A DNA stretch of 64,000 nt from Epiperipatus broadwayi (GCA_028023455.1 JAQFVV010000157.1:186001-250000), one strand, 5' to 3'; positions 22,953 to 35,631 are shown, counted from the stretch's first letter. Numbers and translations are program-made. Notes: generated by a model not told the origin, from the letters alone.

Positions 22953-25734
22953 TGAAGTGGTAAATCTGTAGTACATATTTAACTTCACTGCCTGATGATA
23001 TTACATACCTTTAAAGTAGGGTTTGAACCTGTTTATATGTTTATTTGGTCATCCAGGAATGTTAAGCACACACATATCCACATATCACTTCCACCCTGTT
23101 TATTTAAGAAAAGGTTATGTGTAACCAGTTGAATTATTATTTTAGCTTAAGTATATTTTATTTTCAAGCTTGTAAATTCCCTTCACTTAGATAATTGTGT
23201 ATGTGCGTATATGTATTACAGATATAAAAATAAATACAATTAATGTAAAGCTAAAGCAATGACAGAAATTCTAAAAAGTATTATTACAATTTAAAAATGT
23301 CATTCTCATTTCAAGTCAAACCAAAAATCATATTTCAAAGTTGTTTGCAATTTTAAAAATACGTATTGTTTATATCTTCCAATATTGCTAAATTTCAAGT
23401 ATAGGAGGAGCAGAAGTTCTAGGAATGCACGGAAGGAGTTCAAATCACTCTTCTCTCTGGTATTTGTGTAGAGAGTGGAAACAATATGAACTGTGAGTAA
23501 AGACAATTTGTCTCCCTGATCTTAAATCGTCTCTGTCCTGCCTTCTGCTATGCCATCGCTACTTGAGAATTGTTATGTTTAATTGTAAAGAATATTGGAA
23601 GATGCCTACCATTATTTTATTAATATTGTGCCTTGCTAAACTTCATATACATTATTATAAGTGGCCACCATAACTTCTAAAGGTAATCCGTTTTGCTGAA
23701 GAATGAACTCTTAATTCTCCTCACTTCATTTCTTTCCTAAATTTTAATTGTAATCAGAATGTAATCTTTATTTATTTTATAACTGATTATAAACTTAATT
23801 ATCGTTAAATTTGTGATTTTCTCTCTTAAGTTTAAACTTGTTCTTTGAAACGCTAAGCACAGAATTATGTACTTTAAATCTATCATTAGCTTTTAAAGTT
23901 TCATACTCTAATTATTTTATTTCATGCGGCAAAACTTATTTTAAATATATATCTTATTAAACTAGTTTTAGTGTGCTAATATTTTAATTTTATTTCATGC
24001 GGCAAAACTTATTTTAAATATATATCTTATTAAACTAGTTTTAGTGTGCTAATATTTTAATCTAGTGAACTTATATTATTTCAATCATCATTCTGATAAT
24101 TTTTGAATATTTAAATAGTTAAATGTAAAATTTCTTATTGAATGCTGTTCGCTCGGTTAAATATTTTGAAATTATGCTTAATGGCGGATTGTTTAAAAAT
24201 CATATCACTATCAATATTTAAATGCAATTTATGTTCTTTTAATAAATTTGATTATTAAAATATTTTAAAAACTATTTACTACTTATATGCCATTAAGAGT
24301 TAAATTAATTATAATATATTGTCGTTTAGGAATACTTGGGCTTGTTAAATAGGAAAAATAATATTTTTCCCTCTTCTATATTCAACATCCTAAATTTATT
24401 AAAATTATACGTACGATGCTGAGTGGGTTATTATTTTATCATGGCGTTATGCATGCTATTATTGCCTTATTTAAGCTTAAATTATTTCATTAGTCATTTA
24501 AGACTTAAGCCATATTCGTGTTGCTTACTTATGATAGCATTTTAAAGAATTATATTTTGCTTTATCATATTTACTCATCCAAACTCCGGATTTTCTTCAA
24601 GTAACTCATATAGGAATGAGGTTTGGTATAACCGATCTCAAGATAAACATTAGAGTATTAAGGCTCTGCATGTGAAACATCAGAGGGCATACCATGGAAT
24701 CCTTACCACTCATATTTTCGAATATTGCCTTGTGATAAATACAAGTGGAATCATATATGTGATAAAGCCTTCCAGTCCAAAGGCGGACATCTTCTCCATT
24801 TTAATTGCTGTCATTATAGTTAGCACTGCGAGTTCTTTTATATGTAGTTCTCATTTTATATATAAGACATGGTGCAGTGATGTTTGTAAACCACTCATTT
24901 AATAATTAGTCAAATATTTTAGGTTTGCCATGGTAAAGCTAATTTAGGCTAACACATTCCTCATTTGTACAGGCCCAGATATGCTCATAAACGATAAATT
25001 CTTAACTATCATATCAAGAGTAAACCTCTCTTTAGAGATGAATTTGTAAACATTCTTATCATTACTTAAAGTAATGATCACCACATTGATAACATTAATT
25101 TATTATTATACTATAACTCATTAGCATACTAAATCAGTTGCCCATATGCAAAGTAATAACCACATTAAATCTGTGCTATGTTTTCTAATGTAAATTAAAT
25201 TGTTTATATTTATTAAATTATTATGTTTTAATAATTACTCATGTGTTGTGTCTTACTGCCTCTCACTCATTGAATTCCATTAAATATTTATAATAGTGTT
25301 AGTAATATTTAGAAGTTATAACTTATTATTTCAAATAGATATTTATCTCTGGGTTATTATGTTCTTGCTCATTCTGGATGGATACTATTTTATAATTCAT
25401 GTTTCTTTTGCAATGCTAGCTGTGTGCAATTCATTTAAAATTTATGTTTTCCCCTTATATAAGATATTTGATTGAGCCAAGTTTTAACATTATTTATTTA
25501 TGCTAATTACTCTGTAGATCTCATGTTTCTCTGCTGTGTCTCTGGGACTGGAATGAATAAAATTTCATGTTATCATCAGAAGTGTTGTTTATAGTGTTAT
25601 AGTTTTAGAGAAGAGCAAATAGAGCAGAATTCATGATTGCTCCTGACCTGTGTATCTCGGGCATGAGTGGATTTAGGGTACTTTTGCTTAGATTCTAAAC
25701 CTTGTTAAATGAACATACAATTCTGACCAGTACA
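22953..25734 (+). repeat. 5' LTR of the gypsy element
   Basis: Begins TGAAGTGGTAAATCTG and ends GACCAGTACA. Unusually long for a gypsy LTR. It carries a 73-bp tandem duplication (23915-23987 and 23988-24060, starting TTTTATTTCATGCGGC) present once in the 3' LTR, and lacks 25 bp present in the 3' LTR at about 33305-33329. That gap lies between two ACGT tetramers, which suggests a microhomology deletion. A 76-codon frame at 24672-24902 has an equivalent in the 3' LTR, but this is expected from shared origin. Confidence 0.95.
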
Positions 25735-25758
25735 GGATTTTCTTTTCTTTCTTGGGCT

Positions 25759-25776
25759 TGGTGACCCAAACGTTTG
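25759..25776 (+). other. Candidate primer binding site
   Basis: TGGTGACCCAAACGTTTG begins with the TGG expected to pair with a tRNA CCA end and loosely resembles the TGGCGACC-type sites that pair with tRNA-Arg in some insect elements. It starts 24 bp after the LTR, farther than usual, so the assignment is weak. Confidence 0.35.
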
Positions 25777-27674
25777 GGGCCTCGATTAATTAAATCTCAC
25801 ACCCTGTAGACAGCTGATCTTGTTGTTGGCTCAATCATTGAGGCCTCTATTAATTAAATCTTACACCATGTAAAGTGCTTATGTTTTGATGGCTTATATT
25901 TTAATGTCTCCAAGATTATCTAAATGTAGGTTCAGTAATTAATTTTGTTGGTTAAATGCTATAATTTATGTGAGTAAAACAGTATTGTTAGTCAAAATAA
26001 TTATTTAAAAGTAATAAGATAGTTAATAGATATATAAATTAATTATATGTGTAGCTTGTACTATCTCAGTGTATATATATTATACATTTGTTAATATGTG
26101 TTCATGACAATAAGAAGAAAGAAAATTAAAGTGTTAGAAAGGTAGTAAGAGTAGATTGGAGCAAAGGGTAGAATGGATGAAAGAAATAATTTTTTCTTTG
26201 TCAAAATTAAGTGGTGTATATCTCAGTTTTGATATTTAAAAGTATCCAATATCAATATTATGTTAAAAACTTTAATATAAAAGCATTGCTTGCTAGCAAG
26301 TATTTAAAATGTTTGTTTCCTATTATTAGAACCTATTATTAGAAGCCTCAAAGCACGTGAAGACCTTCAAATAGAATTCTATGTCAAGCGGTCCGATCAT
26401 TGATTCTTAGAGTAACCTCAAAGCAGGTGAAGACCTTCTATGTAATACCAAGCAGCCAGATGCAGTTGGCAAAATGCTTAAATGGTTTACATGTTCTCAT
26501 GCTAGCAAAAGAAAAGTTGCTTGCTAGTTGATATTTTAAATGTTCATTTCTTATTATTAGAGTAACCTCGAAGCAGGTGAAGACCTTTTATGTAACACCA
26601 AGCAGCCAGATGTAGTTGGCAAAATGCTTTAATGGTTTACATATTCTTATGCAAGCGAAAGTGAAAGTTGATATCGATAAATATAAATTACTGGGAAGAA
26701 TATTAATTTTGACATTTTTGATAGCCTCACACTTCTTGGAAATGATATAGATAATTGAGTTAAATTCCTATATTCAAACTTAGGTTAGTCACGCATTGTT
26801 AGTTTGTAATAAATAATAACTATTCATGAAATAAATTGTTTTATTCTAAATATGTCAATCCATGTTGTATAACTTGCATATTGTCATAATATTTTCTTAG
26901 CTTTATTTTGCTGGATTGCAACATAAATCAACTTAAACACTATTTTATGTATACATAAAATTTATTTATGTGAAATAAATTTTATAGCTGTTTCAGATTA
27001 TTGCAAAGAGATAAATATAAGGATATATCTTGCTGATTTCAAAACAGCATTGAAAATAAAATATATATTTATGTAGTATAATAGTTGTGAATTATTTGAT
27101 CATTGCAAAAGGAAATTTTGGTATCCATTTCTGTGAGCATGAATAACCTAAATATTATGTAATAAGTCATTAATATTGCTGTGTTGGCATGGCACCTTGT
27201 ATTTATACAATTATAAATTTTGCCAACCGGTAAGTTCATGTGTTAACATAACTTACATTGAGTGAGATTCAAACGCAAGCAAATATTTAAAAGAGAGAAA
27301 ATCATACTTTGCTTTGGCTTTCTATTATACTTTGTATTATCAATTTATAAAGATTTTTAGTCAATTCCAGGTGCAAAGAGAACAGATGAAAAGTGGCAAA
27401 AGAAGTAAAGGCATGGTAATTTTTAAATATATTTTGTTATAGAATTAATAGTTAATAATTTTATAATATATAGTTTAAATGATATAGGCAGATTCAAGTA
27501 GTGAGAAGAGTAAGCATAAATAATAAAGTGGTTGGGCATCATATAAGTTAGGCAGGGCAGGAAGAAAGTAGTAGGTATGGTGGAAATGGTAGTATAGAGG
27601 CGATTGGGGAAAAGGGATAGGCAAATAACCAATAGCAAATAATAATAAGTCATAGAGTTAGTGATATCAGTAAA
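25777..27674 (+). other. Gypsy leader region with internal repeats
   Basis: Noncoding sequence between the LTR and gag. It holds a pair of about 68-bp repeats (TTAATTAAATCT.ACACC near 25785-25875) and three copies of a CCTC.AAGCA.GTGAAGACC motif near 26346, 26415 and 26566. The last two are parts of 150-bp units containing CAAGCAGCCAGATG. Such structured leaders can hold packaging signals, but no function is shown. The minus-strand frames over 27423-28269 are antisense shadows of gag. Confidence 0.6.
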
Positions 27675-29253
27675 ATGAAACAATATGAAATAAGTAGCGA
27701 AGAATACGGATACGGAGATTTAGAAGAGATGAACAAATTAGAAGATGAGAATGGAAGCAGTAATGGGGAGTTGGAACAAGATTTTTTAGGGGATGCCAAT
27801 TCAGTGGATGTTTTAAGCCCAGAAATTACATTCAAAGAGCCAGAGCTTGTATTAGGAAATATGAACAAGGGACCAGGGGTCATGGACAGTAACCACCAGT
27901 TAAGTTATTCATGATGATGCAGAGCTTATTAAAGGAACAGAAGAAACAAGCGGAAGAATCCCAGAAGACAGAAGGTCTATTAAAGGACCAAGCTGAAAAG
28001 ATGGAGGGCCTATTAAAGGACCAAGCTGAAAAGACGGAGGACCTATTAAAGGACCAAGCTGAAAAACAGAAGAAAGAAGCTGAAGAATGGAAGAAAGAAG
28101 CTGAAGAATGGAAGAAAGAAGCTGAAGAATTCCGGAAGATGATGCAGGGTTTATTAGAAAGGCAAGCTGAAAAACAACAGAAGATGAAAGAATGGGTTAA
28201 ACAAATTGATGAGAAAAAACACTTGCTATTGAAGGAATAAAAGAGGATTATCAACAGATTCATGAGCAATTTCAGCAGTCCAAATCAATATTAAAAGTAG
28301 CACAACAGGAGGTAACAAAACACGAGGGACAATATATTCAGGTAGCTCAGGGGATATAAAAAATCAACTTTATGAGATGAGTGAAAAGGCTAAACATGAC
28401 TACGAGACATTAGAAAAGGAGATAAATGAAATTAAGAACACACTTCAAGAAACCTAAATGAAAATACAATTGGATCTTAAGGACACTGTGGAAGGTCTCC
28501 GCAAGGAATTGGAACAGATCCAATTGGTACCAAAAGGAATATTGGAAGAGCAAGGTGAAGTGAACCGTCCAATTAAGGCAATGCATCTAGAGCCAGAACA
28601 TAAGTATCCACCACAGGGAGATTTTAGAAAACAACTGGAAATGGAACTTGGGAATATGATGGTGAGTAGTGAGCCAGTTATTGCAGAGAGGAGTCATGAT
28701 GTAAATAATTGCCCATTTAATATGACAGGAAATTATAACATGGCAAAATTTATACAAATTCAATATTTTCATGGAGAACCTGGAGACAGCCCACAAGAGC
28801 ACTTGGGAAGGAGCTGTTTTTTTTAATCCTGCCAGTCATGAAGAACAGGTAGCCATTGCAAGCCATTATTTAAAGGGAACAGCAAAGAACTGGTGGAACT
28901 CCTTGCAAGAAAAGCCTCAGACCTTTGGGGATTATAGAGCAGCTCTCCTTCAGAGTTATTGGAATGAAGAGTGACAGGATGGCCTTCTGTACACCTTGTC
29001 TACAAAAAAATATAAGCCTAGCCTTAGAGAAACTCATACTCAGTTTTTTGTGCATCAAGTTGCCAGATTTAGGTCTCTAACAGCACTTGCTTATTCCGAT
29101 GCTCGAATTATTAGGACCATCCATCATAACATGCCGCCATGGATCCAGAAAATGATGTTAGGAAGCCAGATCACAGATGTGGAACAAATGATACATTTCC
29201 TGGCCTCTATTGATTATGGTCACCTTACCCCAGAACCACAGGAGAAGTTATGA
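27675..29253 (+). pseudogene. gag (coiled coil plus capsid), frame-broken
   Basis: Pieces lie in different frames: an acidic N-terminal part (27675-27914, 79 residues), a coiled-coil part (27911-28240), a linker (28458-28826) and the capsid-like part (28771-28974 and 28996-29253). The coiled-coil piece repeats a charged unit: GLLKDQAEK three times, then EAEEWKK units, giving long heptad-like helices. The capsid part contains FHGEPGDSP followed by HYLKGTAKNWWNSL, a pattern I associate with Ty3/gypsy Gag capsids, and then FFVHQVARFRSL. I see no clear CCHC zinc knuckle after the capsid (29254-29465). Gag would form the particle shell and bind the RNA. Frameshifts between pieces, and stops at 28975 and 29251, make it non-functional. 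Confidence 0.8.
28010..28130 (+). repeat. In-frame tandem repeats in gag coiled coil
   Basis: The DNA repeats CTATTAAAGGACCAAGCTGA three times at about 27976, 28009 and 28042 (33-36-bp spacing), then GAAGAATGGAAGAAAGAAGC units of 24 bp. The encoded units are glutamate/lysine-rich, so unit number can change without breaking the helix. Confidence 0.8.
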
Positions 29254-29465
29254 AGGGTGGATGAGCCCAGAGTCCAGATGATTAGGATGAACAATGAAAG
29301 TAGGAATTATAACCGAAGAACTCAACAAATCCAAACTGCATTAAAAGGAAAGATATCAGAAAACTTCAAGGGGTCCCATTAGGCCATTCCTTTCTGTGGC
29401 ACCCCAGAAGAAAAAGGAACAAATCGACTTACGATAATAACCCCATTACTACACTCATTCACGAA

Positions 29466-29771
29466 ATGGACCAACCAAAGACAAATGGAGTACAGAACCT
29501 ATATCCAACTGTAAATGTTAGTGTAGGAACCCATAACATTCTTGCATTACTAGACTCCAGGAGTCAAGTGTCTCTCGTTTCAAAATCATGGTTCATCAGG
29601 TACAGTAGCCAAGAGAAAAATATAATGCAACTTCCAACATGCCCTATACACTTAATGCTAGCCAATGGAAGAAGGGTCACTGCTGAAAACCACCAAATTT
29701 GGTTAGAGGTGAGGTTATGTGAAGAATTAATAGGACACTCATTTCTGGTTGTTGCTGGACTTATACATTAA
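29466..29771 (+). pseudogene. pol: retroviral-type aspartic protease part
   Basis: A 101-residue frame with the protease signature NILALLDSRSQVSLVSKSW near residues 24-42. In active enzymes of this family the catalytic triplet is D-T/S-G; here the glycine is replaced by arginine (DSR), expected to abolish activity. LMLANGRRV and LVVAGLIH correspond to the flap and the second hydrophobic part. The frame ends with TAA at 29769-29771 and continues in the same frame into the reverse transcriptase, so one point change separates the two. Confidence 0.8.
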
Positions 29772-31436
29772 ATGTTTTTGGGAACTGATTTCTCAACCCA
29801 GCAACAATGTATTATAAACTTTCCAGAGAGGATGTGTGTGATAAAGGGCAAACTTGTAAAGTTCAATACAGAAAATAAACCTCCATCATTGAAGGTGGGA
29901 TGTTTAACACAACCTGTCGATACTGCATTGATTATGGAAAATGTTGATGGATCTACTCTAACTGAACTTAAGGATCGAGATCAATTGGCAAAAATCTTGA
30001 TGGAAAATAGACAAATATTTTCAATTGTCCCAGGAGAAATAAAGGGTTACACACACCAGATTCGTGTTAAGAAAAATTTGTATGTGCAATCACGAACCTA
30101 TCCAATTCCGTTCCAGTACCACGAGGAAGTTGAAAAACAAATTCGTCAAATGGTTGAGAGGAATATCATTGAGAGAAGCCCTTCACCATATAATAATCCA
30201 TTGGTAGTTGTTAAAAAGAAAAATGGTACTCTTCGATTGTGCTTAGATGCCCGGAAGTTGAATAGTATGACTATTCCGGAGCGGGATATACCTCCTTCAG
30301 CACAAGAATTATTTGTAAAGTTAGCGGGCAAATGCCTGTTTTCTTCTGTAGCTCTTACTGCTAGTTATTGGCAAATGGTTTTAGACCCACGAGACCGTAA
30401 ATACACAGCATTCCATTATAATGGGCAAACTCATGCATTCAAAAGAATGCCATTTGGATTTATAAATAGTGGATCCAGACTTGTGAGATGTCTAAGCCAA
30501 GTTTTGTCAGAAGACTTGCAAAAACATTTGGTTTCATATGTTGATGACATCGTGATTGCATCTAAGAATCCATTGGAACATTTAAAATATTTAGAAATGT
30601 TTTTAAAGGAGTGTAAAAAAAAGAACATTTCCATAAATTTAAAAAAGAGTTTGTTTGGTCTCAGGGAAATAGCTTTCTTGGGCCATCTAATTGGTGAGCA
30701 AGAAATACGAGCACACCCAGATAAAATTAAGGCAATAGAGGATTTTCCACACCCAATTACTCACAAACATATTCGATCTTTCTTGGGTTTATGTAATTTC
30801 TACCACAAATTTTATCCTGGTTTTGCTCAAGAAACATCCAACATGGTAGAGTTACTACGGAAGGGGCAAAAGTTGAATTGGAGCAACGTACATGACCAAG
30901 AGTTTTCTAATATTAAAAGGAAATTTCTTGACACTGTGATACTTCATCATCCTAACTTTAATCATCCATTATATGTCCAGACTAACAGCAGTAAGAAAGG
31001 TTTGGGAGCTGTACTGTTTCAAGTGGATGAGGAAGGAAAACATGAGGTTTTATATTTTTGTAGCAGGACATTAAAAGGAGCAGAGAATAATTATACTACG
31101 ACCGAACAAGAAACACTTGCCATTGTTTGGGCATGCCAAAAGTTTCGGCAATTTCTCTTGGGATCTGAAGTTATCATAGTCACGGATCACAAATGTTTGG
31201 AATTCTTAAATAAAAGTTTCCTTACAAATGAAAGGCTCATAAGGTGGAGCCTCATTTTACAAAAATTTAACTATAGTATAGTTTGTTGCCCAGGCCATGA
31301 AAATATAGTGGCAGATATATTAAGCCGGAATCCCATACCAATGTCACTTCAGAATCCGAAACTTATCGATCGAACTGCTAAGGTAATGATCACAGCTAAT
31401 GAGATATCCGTTGAGTCTGATCTAAAGAATATATGA
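29772..31436 (+). pseudogene. pol: reverse transcriptase and RNase H part
   Basis: The longest frame in the window (554 residues). It starts MFLGTDF, the usual protease/RT link. RT landmarks in order: SPYNNPLVVVKKKNGTLRLC (residues about 137-156), VALTASYWQM, where motif A normally has a catalytic aspartate but here has VAL, FKRMPFGFIN (motif B), SYVDDIV (motif C, intact), FLGHLIG and the connection region IRSFLGLCNFYHKFYPGFA. RNase H follows with YVQTNSSKKGLGAVL, where the first catalytic aspartate is asparagine, then TTTEQETLAIVWACQKFRQFL and VTDHKCLEF, ending near ILSRNP. Two catalytic losses plus a TGA at 31434 show it is dead, although the frame is still long. Confidence 0.92.
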
Positions 31437-32639
31437 TATTGGCAAGAAAGGGATCTCCAATATGGAAATATCATTCATACGGTGTTAAGGAAAAGAGAAG
31501 AAAATGTTTCCAAACTGAGTGCCAAAAGGATAAGTCGGTATCAAATAAGGGAAGGAATATTACATATTAGGACAAATAAAGAAGACAATCCATGAAAAAT
31601 CGTGGTACCACACCACATGAGGAAACAAATTATAAATGCAACTCATCAAAGTCTTGGACATTATGGACCCAGAAAAACAGAAGAGGCAGTGAGACTAAGA
31701 TTTTATTGGCCAGGAATGTATGCTCAAATTTTGACCATATTAAGAGGGTGTTCCTTATGTGCAAAATCAAAGCACCTTACGAAATCGTATGCAGGGACAG
31801 TCATTCCTATTGTTGCTTCTAAGCCAAATGAATTATTGGCTACAGATCACTACGGTCCTTTGCCCAGATTTAGATGCTTCCAGTATCTGTTAGTTACTTA
31901 TGATGTTTTCTCTAAATATGTTCAAGCATATCCGGTACCACAAGCAGATTCCAGAAATGTGATTCGGATTTTACAAAACAAACAATTCCCTGAAGTAGGT
32001 AAACCTGAAATTTTGCTATCAGACCGTGGTTCTGCATTCACATCCAATGAGTGGAGAGCCTGGATTCTTCAACAAGGACTAACACATCATCTCACATCGG
32101 TTCAAAACCCCCAATCTAACTCATGAGAGCATGTGATGAAAGAGATAAACCGACTATTCCGCACCTATACTTCTGAGAATCATAGAGATTGGGTCAACAA
32201 TACTAAGAAGATAACAGATTTTATTAACCAATCAGTTAATGAATCAACAGGTTTTACGCCAAGGTGTCTTCACTTTGGCAATCCATGCCCGGAGATTTTC
32301 AAATCCTTACCAAATGAGGATGTTTGTATTGATCAAAAATGTGACCAGCAACATGCTCGATCAAGGTTAGCTCATATGGTCAAAATTAAAATTAGGAAGG
32401 GGTGTATTCCTCATCATAGATTTTGTGAAGGAGATCAAGTGTGGCTTAAAGTTCCTAAGCGCAGTAATGTCACACGCCAAGAGTTCCATAAATTTTTCTC
32501 TTTATATAAAGATCCTTATATAATTAAGAAGAAATGTGGGGAAAATGCTTTCCTTTTAAGAGAAGGAGAAGTAATTAAAGGCACCTACAATGCATGCCAA
32601 TTAAAGCCATATATACTGCCTGACCCAGGGAAAGAATAG
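31437..32639 (+). pseudogene. pol: integrase part
   Basis: In the same frame as the upstream pol, interrupted by TGA at 31593-31595 and 32124-32126. The zinc-binding HHCC part is visible: THQSLGHYGPRKTEEAV, FYWPGM, then CSLCAKSK. The catalytic core shows LLATDHYGPLP (first Asp) and LSDRGSAFTS (second Asp). The third acidic position lies just after the 32124 stop in EHVMKEINRLF. The C-terminal part (32133-32639) contains FCEGDQVWLKVPKR, the usual GD.VW motif of the gypsy integrase tail, and LKPYILPDP near the end. Integrase would insert the cDNA. The two stops break it. Confidence 0.9.
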
Positions 32640-32895
32640 TAAAAAGTGTTTGAGATATTAAGAGGGACCATTGATTTTCAAAAGAACTTAAAAGAATAGG
32701 GAGATTCCAATTAGTACATTGTGGTTAAAATTTCATGAAGTGAGACATAAACATAGTAGTGGGGAATAGACAGACTAGTTTGCTATTAGTAGTTGACCAT
32801 GTCTTTCTTTGCCACTTGGAATAACAATTTTTAAAGGTATAAGTAAATTCATTTTTTTAACAAATTTTTTTTTTGTTCCTCTAATTATGGGAATG
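32640..32895 (+). other. Region between pol and 3' LTR, no env
   Basis: About 256 bp with no frame of note. Sequence just before the LTR is TTATGGGAA, a poor polypurine tract. No envelope-like gene is present. Confidence 0.6.
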
Positions 32896-35631
32896 TGAAG
32901 TGGTAAATCTGTAGTACATATTTAACTTCACTGCCTGATGACATTACATACCTTTAAAGTAGGGTTTGAACCTGTTTATATGTTTATTTGGTCATCCAGG
33001 AATGTTAAGCACACACATATACACATATCACTTCCACCCTGTTTATTTAAAAAAAGGTTATGTGTAACCAGTTGAATTATTATTTTAGCTTAAGTATATT
33101 TTATTTTCAAGCTTGTAAATTCCCTTCACTTAGATAATTATGTATGTGCATATATGTATTACAGATATAAAAATAAATACAATTAATGTAGAGCTAAAGT
33201 AATGCCAGAAATTCTAAAAAGTATTATTACAATTTGAAAATGTCATTCTCATTTCAAGTCAAACCAAAAATCATATTTTAAAGTTATTTGCAATTTTAAA
33301 AATACGTTTAAATAATCTGCTTTCTGGAACGTATTGTTTACATCTTCCAATATTGCTAAATTTCAAGTATAGGAGGAGCAGAAGTTCTAAGAACGCATGG
33401 AAGGAGTTCAAATCACTCTTCTCTCTGGTATTTGTGTAGAGAGTGGAAACAATATGAACTGTGAGTAAAAACAATTTGCCTCCCTGATCTTAAATCGTCT
33501 CTGTCCTGCCTTCTGCTATGCCATCGCTACTTGAGAACTGTTATGTTTAATTGTAAAGAATATTGGAAGATGCCTACCATTATTTTATTAATATTGTGCC
33601 TTGCTAAACTTCGTATACATTATTATAAGTGGCCACCATAACTTCTAAAGGTAATCCGTTTTGCCGAAGAATGAACTCTTAATTCTCCTCACTTCATTTC
33701 TTTCCTAAATTTTAATTGTAATCAGAATGTAATCTTTATTTATTTTATAACTGATTATAAACTTAATTATCATTAAATTTGTGATTTTCTCTCTTAAGTT
33801 TAAACTTGTTCTTTGAAACATTAAGCACAGAATTATGTACTTTAAATCTATCATTAGCTTTTAAAGTTTCATACTCTAATTATTTTATTTCATGCGGCAA
33901 AACTTATTTTAAATATATATCTTATTAAATTAGTTTTAGTGTGCTAATGTTTTAATCTAGCGAACTTATATTATTTCAATCATCATTCCGATATTTTTGG
34001 AATATTTAAATAGTTAAACGTAAAATTTCTTATTGAACGCTGTTCGCTCGGTTAAATATTTTAAAATTATGCTTAATGGCAGATTGTTTAAAAATCATAT
34101 CACTATCAATATTTAAATGCAATTTATGTTCTTTTAATAAATTTGATTATTAATATATTTTAAAAACTATTTATTACTTATACGCCATTAAGAGTTAAAT
34201 TAATTATAATATATTGTCGTTTAGGAATACTTGGGCTTGTTAAATAGGAAAAATAATATTTTTCCCTCTTCTATATTCGACATCCTAAATTTATTAAAGT
34301 TATACGTACGATGCTGAGTGGGTTATTATTTTATCATGGTGTTACGCATGCTATTATTGCTTTATTTAAGCTTAAATTATTTCATTAGTCATTTAAGACT
34401 TAAGCCATATTCGCGTTGCTTACTTATGATAGCATTTTAAAGAATTATATTTTGCTTTATCATATTTACTCATCCGAACTCCGGATTTTCTTCACGTAAC
34501 TCATATAGGAATGAGGTTTGGTATAACCGATCTCAAGATAAACATTAGAGTATTAAGGCTCTGCATGTGAAACGTCAGAGGGCATACCGTGGAATCCTTA
34601 CCACTCATATATTCAAATATTGCCTTGTGATAAATGCAAGTGGAATCATATACGTGATAAAGCCTTCCAGTCCAAAGATGGACATCTTCTCCATTTTAAA
34701 CGCTGTCATTATAGTTAGCACTGTGAGTTCTTTTATATGTAGTTCTCATTTTATATATAAGACATGGCACAGTAATGTTTGTAAACCACTCATTTAATAA
34801 TTAGTCAAATATTTTAGGTTTGTCATGGTAAAGCTAATTTAGGCTAACACATTCCTCATTTGTACAGGCCCAGATATGCTCATAAATGATAAATTCTTAA
34901 CTATCATATCAAGAGTAAACCTCTCTTTAGAGATGAATTTGTAAACGTTCTTATCATTACTTAAAGTAATGATCACTGCATTGATAACATTAATTTATTA
35001 TTATACTATAACTCATTAGCATACTAAATCAGTTGCCCATATGCAAAGTAATAACTGCATTAAATCTGTGCTATGTTTTCTAATGTAAATTAAATTGTTT
35101 ATATTTATTAAATTATTATGTTTTAATAATTACTCATGTGTTGTGTCTTACTGACTCTCACTCATTGAATTCCATTAAATATTTATAATAGTGTTAGTAA
35201 TATTTAGAAGTTATAACTTATTATTTCAAATAGATATTTATCTCTGGGGTATTATGTTCTTGTTCATTCTGGATGGATACTATTTTATAATTCATGTTTC
35301 TTTTGCAATTCTAGCTGTGTGCAATTCATTTAAACTTTATAAGTTTTTCCCGTATATAAGATATTTGATTGAGCCAAGTTTTAACATTATTTATTTATGC
35401 TAATTACCCTGTAGATCACATGTTTTTCTGCTGTGTCTCTGGGACTGGAATGAATAAAATTTCATGTTATCATCAGAAGTGTTGTTTATAATGTTATAGT
35501 TTTAGAGAAGAGCAAATAGGGCAGAATTCATGATTGCTCCTGACCTGTGTATCTTGGGCACGAGTGGATTTAGGGTACTTTTGCTTAGATTCTAAACCTT
35601 GTTAAATGAACATACAATTCTGACTGGTACA
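32896..35631 (+). repeat. 3' LTR of the gypsy element
   Basis: Begins TGAAGTGGTAAATCTG and ends GACTGGTACA. It has a single copy of the 73-bp unit duplicated in the 5' LTR and keeps 25 bp lost there. Flanking sequence after the LTR is ATAAGTGTGG. Confidence 0.95.

Larger units (their letters stand above)
22953..35631 (+). mobile_element. Ty3/gypsy LTR retrotransposon, complete in length but dead
   Basis: The element has two LTRs starting TGAAGTGG and ending GTACA (TG...CA), 2782 and 2736 bp long, round an internal region of about 7.16 kb. Order inside: repeat-containing leader, gag with a coiled-coil part and a capsid part, then a pol frame for aspartic protease, reverse transcriptase, RNase H and integrase, the Ty3/gypsy order. 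No envelope-like frame lies between integrase and the 3' LTR. Pol is in one frame but cut by four stop codons, and key catalytic residues are changed, so it cannot move on its own. The flanks (CATAT before, ATAAG after) do not form a target duplication. The LTRs differ by a few percent by eye, suggesting an insertion that is neither very young nor ancient. Confidence 0.95.

Noticed and set aside
27423-28269. Minus-strand frames opposite gag (86, 77 and 129 residues).
   Set aside because: They are antisense shadows of the repeat-rich gag coding strand; serine/phenylalanine repeats mirror the AAG/GAA codons.
32640-32895. An envelope gene remnant between integrase and the 3' LTR.
   Set aside because: Only 256 bp remain, with no signal peptide, membrane segment or frame of note.
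24672-34797. A 76-codon frame present in both LTRs (24672-24902 and 34567-34797) that could look like a conserved gene.
   Set aside because: Both LTRs are copies of one template, so conservation is expected; residues show no domain, and the frame lies outside any known LTR gene.
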